From Bacteroidales bacterium (GTDB lineage Bacteria; Bacteroidota; Bacteroidia; Bacteroidales; Marinilabiliaceae), in the NCBI GenBank assembly GCA_004552385.1, contig SFOL01000047.1:1-13420 (forward strand): a stretch of DNA of 13,420 nt. The letters are read 5' to 3'. This document shows, one piece after another, positions 1-5,146 of this stretch (position 1 is its first letter; each line of letters starts with the position of its first letter). The position numbers and the translations under genes are program-made. A model generated the notes under the pieces. That model made no database searches. It saw only the letters and a program-made list of their open reading frames with translations, and was not told the DNA's origin.

Positions 1-1
1 G

Positions 2-136
2 GTGCTGTACAATATGTGTAAGGTGCAATTTGTACTAAAATCAGGCAGAGCTGATCATAACATAATCAATAAAATTGAAATAAGCAAAGCAGAAAAAGAC
101 GCAGAAGATGTGATGGAAGTAATGAGAGCAGCCTGA
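2..136 (+). CDS. 3' end of an unrecognised protein (partial)
   Basis: An open frame runs in from the left edge and stops at TGA 134-136, giving about 44 residues ending in EVMRAA. The visible part is basic and hydrophilic in its middle and acidic near the end (EISKAEKDAEDVMEV), with no motif I recognise. An ATG at 14 could also start a very short protein, so it is not certain that this is the tail of a longer gene. The stretch is clearly more AT-rich than the rest of the window, and a strong hairpin follows the stop within 10 bases, which supports a real transcript end. Function is unknown. Confidence 0.4.
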   Translation: MLYNMCKVQFVLKSGRADHNIINKIEISKAEKDAEDVMEVMRAA

Positions 137-144
137 TTAAATAG

Positions 145-186
145 CAAAAGAGAACCATAATAAAATAGCATTATGGTTCTCTTTTG
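145..186 (+). terminator. Perfect 17-bp hairpin terminator
   Basis: Arms at 145-161 and 170-186 are exact reverse complements around an 8-base loop. The 3' arm ends in CTCTTTTG, so the U-rich tract lies inside the stem base and pairs with an A-rich 5' arm. It sits 8 bases after the stop of the partial gene at 2-136. Because the arms are perfect and A/T-flanked it could also stop readthrough from the minus strand. Confidence 0.75.
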
Positions 187-261
187 AAAAGAACATCAGC
201 TTTTTGCGTTAGGACTTCCAACATTGTCGTGATATCAGAATCCAAGCGAACTGCTTGATAA

Positions 262-305
262 TAAAAAGCCGAGCCGCAGAAGAGGGGACTCCTGCAGCTC
301 GGCTT
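262..305 (-). terminator. Rho-independent terminator of the minus-strand cluster
   Basis: Arms at 266-279 and 292-305 form a 14-bp GC-rich stem with one mismatch and a 12-base loop. Read on the minus strand the stem is followed by TTTTTAT, a typical U-tract. It lies 45 bases downstream of the yebC stop and ends the minus-strand cluster. Confidence 0.85.
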
Positions 306-350
306 GAATATGACAGGCGAAGACGCCCGGCGCGTGAAGAAATGCGCGGA

Positions 351-1088
351 CTACTCCTCGTCAGGGATGTCGTTGGCCATGGTGTGGTAGACATTCGTGA
401 CATCCTCGTCCTCCTCAAGCTTAGCGAGGAGCTTGGCGACGCCAGAAACCTCGTCGTCAGCCAAAGTCTTGGTGTCGTTGGGGATGCGCGTGAACTCGGC
501 CGTCACAATCTCGAAGCCGTTGTCCTCAAGATATTTCTGAACGGCGGCAAAGCTCTCGTATTCAGCGTAGATGTTGATCTGGTCCTCCTCCTCGTCAAGG
601 AAGACCTCCGAGACGCCGAGGTCGATGAGCTCGAGCTCAAGCTCCTCGAGGTTGACGCCCTCTTTGTTCTTTACGACGAAGTGGCTCTTGTGCTCAAACA
701 TGAAAGCTACGCTGCCAGACGTGCCGAGAGTGCCCCCGAGCTTGGTGAAGTAGCTGCGGATGTTGGCGACTGTGCGGTTGGTGTTGTCGGTGGCAGTCTC
801 GATGAGTATCGCAACGCCATGGGGGCCGTAGCCCTCGTAGACCATTTCCTTGTAGTCCGCCTGGTCCTTGCTGCTTGCCTTTTTGATGGCGCGCTCAATG
901 TTCTCCTTAGGCATGTTCTCTGCCTTGGCGTTCTGAATGACGGCTCGGAGCTTAGAATTGGAATGGGGATCGGGTCCGCCAGCCTTGACGGCTATGACGA
1001 TCTCTTTGCCAATTCGAGTAAAAGTCCTGGCCATATTGCCCCATCGCTTCATCTTGCGGGCCTTACGGTATTCAAACGCTCTTCCCAT
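351..1088 (-). CDS. yebC: YebC/PmpR (TACO1) family factor
   Basis: A 245-residue cytoplasmic protein of the YebC family. Such proteins were first described as DNA-binding regulators (PmpR); members, including mitochondrial TACO1, are now linked to translation, particularly relief of stalling on proline-rich stretches (family knowledge). The N-terminus MGRAFEYRKARKMKRW is the form usual in Bacteroidetes, which fixes the start. A helical first domain follows, with the signature AENMPKENIERAIKKA around residues 57-72. After it come YEGYGPHGVAILIE and NRTVANIRSYFTKLGG..GTSGSVAFMF, the core of the other two domains, and an acidic C-terminus. Length is normal. It is the last gene of the minus-strand cluster, 71 bases after the DUF3109 gene, with a terminator 45 bases downstream. 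No sigma-ABfr box was seen in that gap, so it is probably cotranscribed. The molecular role in this host is inferred. Confidence 0.95.
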   Translation of the reverse strand: MGRAFEYRKARKMKRWGNMARTFTRIGKEIVIAVKAGGPDPHSNSKLRAVIQNAKAENMPKENIERAIKKASSKDQADYKEMVYEGYGPHGVAILIETATDNTNRTVANIRSYFTKLGGTLGTSGSVAFMFEHKSHFVVKNKEGVNLEELELELIDLGVSEVFLDEEEDQINIYAEYESFAAVQKYLEDNGFEIVTAEFTRIPNDTKTLADDEVSGVAKLLAKLEEDEDVTNVYHTMANDIPDEE

Positions 1089-1159
1089 ATATCTACAGGT
1101 TTCTGTGTATGTTAGGTTATAATCTTATGTCTTAAATGTCAGGATGAGTGCCGCCCCCC

Positions 1160-1744
1160 TTAGATGTATCCTTGCTTCATAAGCTCGTCTTCGACCTGTT
1201 CAAGCTCGGCGTAGAACTCCTCGCCGTATTTGGCTATGAGCGGCTCTCGCAAGAAGCGGAAGACTGAGACACCGGTTTTCTCGCCGAGTTCCAAAGCAGG
1301 CTTGCAGACTCCCCACTCGTGAAAGTTTAGGGCTTCGCCACGCCTCAGTTTTGAGACGCGGATGGGGTAGAGGTAGCACGATATGGGCTTGCGCCACTTC
1401 GTCTTTCCGGCTCGGAAGGCCTTCTCGATGGCGCAGGTCCACGTCCCGTCCTCCTCATGATTGGAGTATACGCATTCGCAGCCCCTGATGATAGGCGTGA
1501 CGAGGTCGCCGTCGGAGTCGACCACCCACAATCCCTGCCTCTTTATCTCATCCCGCTCCTCCGCGGAGAGATAGGGCTCGACTTCGGGGTAGACCTCCTC
1601 AAGCTTTTCGATCTCGTCCTCCTCAAGAGGAGCGCCTGAGTCGCCATCATAACAGCATGTGCCTTTGCACTTTGAGATGTCGCATACGAATTTGCGCCTG
1701 AAAATCTCCGTGCTGATGACTTTGCCGTCGATCTCGATCATCAT
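1160..1744 (-). CDS. DUF3109 family cysteine-rich protein
   Basis: A 194-residue soluble protein of the DUF3109 family, common in Bacteroidetes and of unproven function; its cysteine pattern resembles YkgJ-type CxxxCC proteins thought to bind metal or an Fe-S cluster (family knowledge, role inferred). Nine cysteines are visible: C21, C26, C30 and C31 in FVCDISKCKGTCCYDGDSGA, then C89/C91 (GCEC), C104, C123 (SCYLYPI) and C147 (GVCKPA). The acidic stretch PLEEDEIEKLEEVYPEV after the first cluster is typical of the family. It begins MMIEIDGKVI, so the true start may be the second Met. It lies 48 bases after the zinc-ribbon gene and 71 bases before yebC in the same direction. There is no signal peptide or membrane segment. 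Confidence 0.85.
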   Translation of the reverse strand: MMIEIDGKVISTEIFRRKFVCDISKCKGTCCYDGDSGAPLEEDEIEKLEEVYPEVEPYLSAEERDEIKRQGLWVVDSDGDLVTPIIRGCECVYSNHEEDGTWTCAIEKAFRAGKTKWRKPISCYLYPIRVSKLRRGEALNFHEWGVCKPALELGEKTGVSVFRFLREPLIAKYGEEFYAELEQVEDELMKQGYI

Positions 1745-1792
1745 TGTGGTGATCCTGTGTCGGGGTCGTGTAAGAAGAAAGCTCTTAGCCTG

Positions 1793-2593
1793 CTAAGACT
1801 TGGAAGACTTGGACTTGAGTGCAGGCACGCCGTCATCGATGCCGCTTTCGGATCCGTCTCCGACGAGGATTCGTCCGCAATACTCACAGACGATGAGTTT
1901 TTTGTGCTGGCGGATGTCGAGCTGCCTCTGTGGCGGGATGTGGTTGAAGCATCCGCCGCAGGCGCCTCGCTTAACTGTGACGACGGCGAGCCCGTTATGA
2001 GCGTTACCGCGGATGCGGTAGAAGGCGTTGAGCGATCGCTCGTCAATGTTCTTGCTGATTTCGGCCGCCTGCTTCTCGAGGCTCTCCTCCTCTTGCTGAG
2101 TCTCGGCCACGATGGTGTCGAGTTCAGCCTTTTTGCCCTCGAGGTCTCCGCGCCTCTCCTCGATGCGCACCTTTGCCTCTTCGAGGAGTTCCTGCTTGTG
2201 GTGTATTTCGGCCGTGAACTCTTTAATTCTTTTCTCGCTGACCTGCTTGTCGAGGTCTTGATATTCTATTTCCTTGGAGATGGCATCGAACTCGCGGTTG
2301 TTGCGCACCGTCTGCTGCTGCTCCTGGTACTTCTTGATCTGTGCGTCGGCCTCTTTGATTTTGTTCTTGTGTTCGACGACCAGGGCGTTGAGCTTCTTGA
2401 TCTCCTCGTTGAAGTTCTCAACTCGGGTCTCCAGTCCGGCAATCTCGTCTTCAAGATCCTCCACCTCGAGGGGCAGCTCGCCTCGCATAGTGCGGATCTT
2501 GTCAATCTTGCTGCTCACCAGCTGGAGGTCGTAGAGAGCCTTGAGTTTCAGCTCGATGGGCATCTCTTTGACGGTCTTTTGTTCGCTTGCCAT
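1793..2593 (-). CDS. COG1579 / CdsZ-type coiled-coil zinc-ribbon protein
   Basis: A 266-residue cytoplasmic protein. Residues 15-190 are almost all heptad-rich, charged helix and form a long antiparallel coiled coil. The hinge-region motif TVRNNREFDAISKEIE (95-110) is typical of the COG1579 family. A C4 zinc ribbon follows, with C212-x2-C215 and C236-x2-C239 and the conserved GGCFNHIPPQ between them. The C-terminal tail is Ser/Lys-rich and probably disordered. Relatives include Helicobacter HP0958/FlgZ and chlamydial CdsZ, which act as export chaperones or RNA-binding proteins (family knowledge); neither role can be read from this sequence. The gene lies 10 bases downstream of the Nif3-family gene in the same direction, a neighbourhood seen in other Bacteroidetes. 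Confidence 0.85.
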   Translation of the reverse strand: MASEQKTVKEMPIELKLKALYDLQLVSSKIDKIRTMRGELPLEVEDLEDEIAGLETRVENFNEEIKKLNALVVEHKNKIKEADAQIKKYQEQQQTVRNNREFDAISKEIEYQDLDKQVSEKRIKEFTAEIHHKQELLEEAKVRIEERRGDLEGKKAELDTIVAETQQEEESLEKQAAEISKNIDERSLNAFYRIRGNAHNGLAVVTVKRGACGGCFNHIPPQRQLDIRQHKKLIVCEYCGRILVGDGSESGIDDGVPALKSKSSKS

Positions 2594-2603
2594 ATTAATC
2601 TTC

Positions 2604-3710
2604 TTAGTAGTATTTTATGGGGTTAGCTTCCCTGCTTAATTCGTAGCGGGCAAAATTAGCTAATTTTCTTGTTAATATGCCCTTAAAAACGCACTTCGTA
2701 ATTTTTTCGCTCTCGTAGTGGCCGATGTCGACGATCATCACGTCTTGCGCAGCGTCGGCCATCTGGTGGTATTTGACGTCGGCCGTTATGTAGGCGTCGG
2801 CCCCCGCTGCCCCCGCTGCGGGAATGAATTCGGCTCCCGAGCCGGTGCAGATGGCCACTCGCCTGACGGTGTGGCGCCGTCCGGCGTAGCGGATGGACTG
2901 GCACCCGAGCCGCGTCTTGACGGCTTCGAGGAAATCTGCCACGGGCAAGTCGGACTCGAGATCTCCCACCACGCCGTAGCCGACCGTGGGGTCGCTGTTC
3001 AAGAGCGGCAGCACGTCGATCGCCGGCTCCTCATAAGGGTGTTCCGCCACGATGGCCTCGCGCACCTTGCGGGCGAGCCTGCGGGTGCATATAGCCTCAA
3101 CGCGGTCCTCGGCCTCGAAATGCAGCTTGCCGATGCTCCCGGCGAAGGGGTGCGCCCCCGGCTGAGCTTGATATTGCCCCGTGCCGGAGCCGGCCCAAGA
3201 GCAGTGGCTGTAATTGCCGACGTGGCCAGCCCCGGCGGCCGACATGGCGTCGGCCACGGCCTGCGAGCTGGCTGGCGGGACGTAGGTGACGATTTTGCAC
3301 AAGGCTCCATCTTCCGCAGCGAGCACGCTCAGGCCGCTCAGTCCAAGCAGCCTGGCCACGGAGCCGCTCGTGCCCTCGACGCTCTTGTCGGCGGGCGTAT
3401 GGAAGGCCGCGAGGCTGATGCCGAGTTTTATGGCTTTGATGACGGCTCGCTGCTCGGCCGTGGCCCCGGTCAGCCTCTTGAGGCCGCGGAACATTATGGG
3501 GTGGTGCGCCACGACGAGGTTGCACCCGAGCTCCGCGGCCTCGCCGACCACTTCCTCTGTCAGGTCCACCGCGAGCAGGACGCCTTTTAACGGGTCCGAG
3601 GCGTCGCCGACGAGGAGGCCGCTGTTGTCCCACCCGTCTTGCGTCGATAGCGGGAAGACCTCGTCAAGAGCCTTGACGGCGTCGGCCACTGTGTATGTCA
3701 TGTCGCTCAT
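2604..3710 (-). CDS. Nif3-like dinuclear metal centre protein (DUF34)
   Basis: A 368-residue protein of the Nif3/YbgI/DUF34 family, toroidal hexamers with a two-metal site; biochemical function is unsettled (GTP cyclohydrolase I-like fold; metal or cofactor roles proposed). Metal ligands expected from E. coli YbgI are in place: H69/H70 in VVAHHPIMF, D108 in FHTPADKS, and H331 with E335 in IGHYESE. Compared with the about 250-residue short form it carries the PII-like insert of the long form at residues 137-235, recognisable by KIVTYVPP, AGAGHVGNYSHCSW and AEHPYEEPAIDVLP. The start overlaps the MerR stop by 4 bases (ATGA at 3707-3710), which supports this start and translational coupling; an in-frame Met three codons on is an alternative. 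The zinc-ribbon gene follows after 10 bases. Confidence 0.93.
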   Translation of the reverse strand: MSDMTYTVADAVKALDEVFPLSTQDGWDNSGLLVGDASDPLKGVLLAVDLTEEVVGEAAELGCNLVVAHHPIMFRGLKRLTGATAEQRAVIKAIKLGISLAAFHTPADKSVEGTSGSVARLLGLSGLSVLAAEDGALCKIVTYVPPASSQAVADAMSAAGAGHVGNYSHCSWAGSGTGQYQAQPGAHPFAGSIGKLHFEAEDRVEAICTRRLARKVREAIVAEHPYEEPAIDVLPLLNSDPTVGYGVVGDLESDLPVADFLEAVKTRLGCQSIRYAGRRHTVRRVAICTGSGAEFIPAAGAAGADAYITADVKYHQMADAAQDVMIVDIGHYESEKITKCVFKGILTRKLANFARYELSREANPIKYY

Positions 3711-4135
3711 AAGTATTTGTTGATCTCGACCAGCATCGCGCGCACGTTTGCAAGGCGCGCCAGGGCCTCGGCCTTGATGGCTATGTCGTCATGTGCCAGT
3801 AGCGACTCCGCGTCTCCTGTCGCCGCGTCTTCGGTCTTCGGCGGGCGGCCCACGGGGGCGGGTCGTCTGGGTACGAACTTTTCAGCCTCGAGTTTGGCTC
3901 TTGCGCCTTGGAGCGAGAACCCGCACTCCTTGACGAGGTAGTGTATCTTCCTGAGGTTGGTGAGGTCGCGCCGGGTGAAGAACCTGTTTCGCTTCTTGTT
4001 TCTGTGGGGCTTGATGATGTCGGCGAACTCGTTGGCCCAGTACCTGACGCAACTGACGTTGACTCCGAGGGTCTCGGCCACTTCTCCTATGCCGTAATAT
4101 ACCTTATTATTATCCATTTGCGCCGTGGGGTTCAT
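3707..4135 (-). CDS. MerR-family transcriptional regulator
   Basis: A 142-residue DNA-binding protein. Residues 13-80 form the MerR winged helix-turn-helix: YYGIGEVAETLGVNVSCVRYW, then the wing FFTRRDLTNLRKIHYLVKE. A Pro/Arg-rich linker (RRPAPVGRPPKTE) leads to a short C-terminal helix (residues 115-142) that could dimerise. There is no conserved effector or metal-binding cysteine set, so a ligand cannot be named; this resembles the short MerR-like proteins of Bacteroidetes. The start overlaps the preceding gene's stop by 4 bases (ATGA at 4132-4135) and its own stop overlaps the Nif3-family start in the same way, so all three are probably translated from one mRNA. Met7 (MDNNKVYYG) is a possible alternative start closer to the domain. 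Confidence 0.88.
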   Translation of the reverse strand: MNPTAQMDNNKVYYGIGEVAETLGVNVSCVRYWANEFADIIKPHRNKKRNRFFTRRDLTNLRKIHYLVKECGFSLQGARAKLEAEKFVPRRPAPVGRPPKTEDAATGDAESLLAHDDIAIKAEALARLANVRAMLVEINKYL

Positions 4136-4434
4136 TTGTCGTCTGGCAGATCATCGTTGACGAAGTCGAAGAGCGACGGCAGCGGCTCGCAGACCTTCCG
4201 TTGGCTGACGGGGTCGGGCACGCAGTCGTCTTCGGGGAAGAGGCACGTGTGCCTGTCGATGAGCTTTTTGCGGACGAAGCGTATGGCCCCCTCGCGGATG
4301 ACGGAGGCCCTGGATCGCTCGCCGAACATGGCACAGTACTCGTCAATGGCGGCAAGCTCCACGTCGCTAAGGGTGATGCTGACGGTGTTTCGCCTGGAGC
4401 CGAGAGCGCTTATGTTTTTTTTCTTGTGCGTCAT
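4132..4434 (-). CDS. Small ribbon-helix-helix-like protein
   Basis: A 100-residue protein from MTHKKKN to VNDDLPDDK. The segment TVSITLSDVELAAIDEYC followed by RASVIREGAIRFVRKKLI has the beta strand-helix-turn-helix look of a CopG/Arc-type ribbon-helix-helix DNA-binding domain; the family call is by pattern only. An acidic tail with several Pro and two Cys follows. The frame stays open upstream to an ATG at 4530, but the extra 32 residues look non-coding and a possible -7 box lies inside them, so the start at 4434 is preferred. Its stop overlaps the MerR start by ATGA. It heads the minus-strand cluster and may regulate it together with the MerR protein (inference). An antitoxin role is less likely because no toxin is adjacent. 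Confidence 0.65.
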   Translation of the reverse strand: MTHKKKNISALGSRRNTVSITLSDVELAAIDEYCAMFGERSRASVIREGAIRFVRKKLIDRHTCLFPEDDCVPDPVSQRKVCEPLPSLFDFVNDDLPDDK

Positions 4435-4507
4435 AGTATCGCGTCTGCCGCTTCCGCAATCAGAGTTAGGGGCGCGAGAGCAGAATGGCACTGAAGCACG
4501 CCTTGCG

Positions 4508-4515
4508 CGAATATA
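4508..4515 (-). promoter_or_regulatory. Possible -7 box for the minus-strand cluster
   Basis: On the minus strand this reads TATATTCG, seven of eight positions of the Bacteroidetes sigma-ABfr -7 consensus TAnnTTTG. It lies about 75 bases upstream of the preferred start at 4434. No good TTTG -33 element is seen at the expected 19-21 base spacing, so the call is weak. Confidence 0.3.
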
Positions 4516-4547
4516 GCTCATTTTCGGCATATTGCATTATTTACAAT

Positions 4548-4666
4548 CCACTTAGGCTCACTCCGGCACCGATAGCGGCGGTGGGTGTGGGGCGTAGCGA
4601 TTGAGCCCGCAGGCGGCGGAGGCCGCCACCTGCCCGTGTTATTGGGCTTGAAATCTTAAGTTGTGG
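4548..4666. other. GC-rich structured intergenic element, function unknown
   Basis: This part of the 366-base gap between the cluster start (4434) and the lipoprotein gene (4801) can fold extensively. An 11-bp GC hairpin with one mismatch has arms at 4609-4619 and 4623-4633. A 5-bp hairpin (CACCG 4567-4571 with CGGTG 4579-4583) lies before it. Outer pairings CCA/TGG, CTTAG/CTTAAG and GCTCA/TGGGC (4548-4560 with 4643-4666) could close both into a junction. A competing pairing, GAGCCC 4603-4608 with GGGCTT 4644-4649, would exclude the GCTCA/TGGGC pair. No known RNA family motif (SRP, 6S, tmRNA or RNase P) was recognised and the strand is undetermined. A T7 run at 4687-4693 is too far away for a simple terminator. 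Confidence 0.3.
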
Positions 4667-4739
4667 CAAAACAGCATCCGTTTATGTTTTTTTAACGCAT
4701 TTTTCTCCCGTCTACAGTTCATTAAGTTCAAACAAGACT

Positions 4740-4747
4740 TAAATTTG
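4740..4747 (+). promoter_or_regulatory. Sigma-ABfr type -7 box for the small lipoprotein gene
   Basis: TAAATTTG matches the TAnnTTTG consensus exactly and lies 53 bases before the ATG at 4801. A good TTTG -33 box is not seen at 19-21 bases upstream (GTTC at 4717-4720 is the nearest). The resulting leader would be about 45-50 bases of A-rich, unstructured sequence, as in many well-expressed Bacteroidetes genes. Confidence 0.5.
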
Positions 4748-4800
4748 CACCGTCTTCAAACGACAAAGAAACGATTACAACATTAATCAAATAAACTATT

Positions 4801-4998
4801 ATGAAGAATCTGTTTGCTATCGCAGCTGTTGCTGCTATGCTCGTTGCTTGCGCAGGCAACAACGCTAACACTGAGAACACTGAGGCTGAGGCTCCCGCAT
4901 GCTGCAAGGACAGCGCCGCTGCTTGCCAGGACACCACCGCAGCTTGCCAGGACACCACCGCAGCTGCTGCTGACACCACCGCAGCTGTCGCAGAGTAA
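4801..4998 (+). CDS. Small Ala/Thr/Cys-rich repeat lipoprotein
   Basis: A 65-residue protein with a lipoprotein signal peptide: MKNLFAIAAVAAMLVAC, with lipobox LVAC and lipidated C17. The mature 48-49 residues are acidic, with no aromatic residues. They consist of a linker (NTENTEAEAPA) and four heptads: CCKDSAA, then ACQDTTA twice, then AAADTTA. Five cysteines (C17, C34, C35, C42, C49) are present, four of them beyond the lipid anchor, so disulfides or metal binding are conceivable (inference). No family was recognised. It has its own promoter box upstream and a strong terminator 51 bases after the stop, so it is a monocistronic unit. The clean signal peptide and the transcription signals make it a real gene, and possibly an abundant one. 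Location is probably periplasmic, anchored to the inner or outer membrane. Confidence 0.85.
   Translation: MKNLFAIAAVAAMLVACAGNNANTENTEAEAPACCKDSAAACQDTTAACQDTTAAAADTTAAVAE
4900..4983 (+). repeat. 21-bp tandem repeat inside the lipoprotein gene
   Basis: Two copies at 4921-4941 and 4942-4962 are identical. A third at 4963-4983 shares its last 12 bases (GACACCACCGCA) exactly, and a more diverged copy precedes at 4900-4920. Each unit encodes seven residues (consensus ACQDTTA), so copy number can change without breaking the frame. Confidence 0.85.
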
Positions 4999-5049
4999 TT
5001 TGCGAGAATGTCGGGCTCACCTGTATAGAGCCTAGAACCATACATACAG

Positions 5050-5095
5050 AAAGTCAGGTCGTCGGACGCTCGTTCCGGCGACCTGACTTTTTATT
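5050..5095 (+). terminator. Strong rho-independent terminator
   Basis: Arms 5050-5065 and 5075-5090 form a 16-bp stem with one G-T wobble (5062 with 5078) and a 9-base loop, running into TTTTTATTT. It ends the lipoprotein transcript. A smaller hairpin (GGCTC 5014-5018 with GAGCC 5028-5032) lies between the stop codon and this terminator. Confidence 0.9.
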
Positions 5096-5146
5096 TGTCG
5101 GCATTATTTCATATCTTTCGGACACTTGCGAAACACTTTTAGCTTA

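Noticed and set aside
255..1115. Long plus-strand open frame (286 codons) across yebC
   Set aside because: It is the antisense of a clear YebC protein; it has no domain and reads as low-complexity Leu/Val/Asp sequence from the mirrored codon bias.
1757..2626. Long plus-strand open frame (289 codons) across the zinc-ribbon gene
   Set aside because: The opposite strand encodes a coherent coiled coil plus C4 zinc ribbon; the Leu-rich mirror is a shadow of Glu/Lys codons.
2718..3590. Plus-strand open frame (290 codons) across the Nif3-family gene
   Set aside because: The minus strand carries all expected Nif3 ligands; the plus frame matches nothing and lacks plausible signals.
4900..4983. Tandem repeats as a possible CRISPR-like array
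   Set aside because: The units are 21 bp with no spacers and keep the reading frame of the lipoprotein.
4728..5045. Minus-strand frame opposite the small lipoprotein
   Set aside because: Ala/Val repeats here are the mirror of the 21-bp coding repeat; the plus strand has a lipobox, promoter box and terminator.
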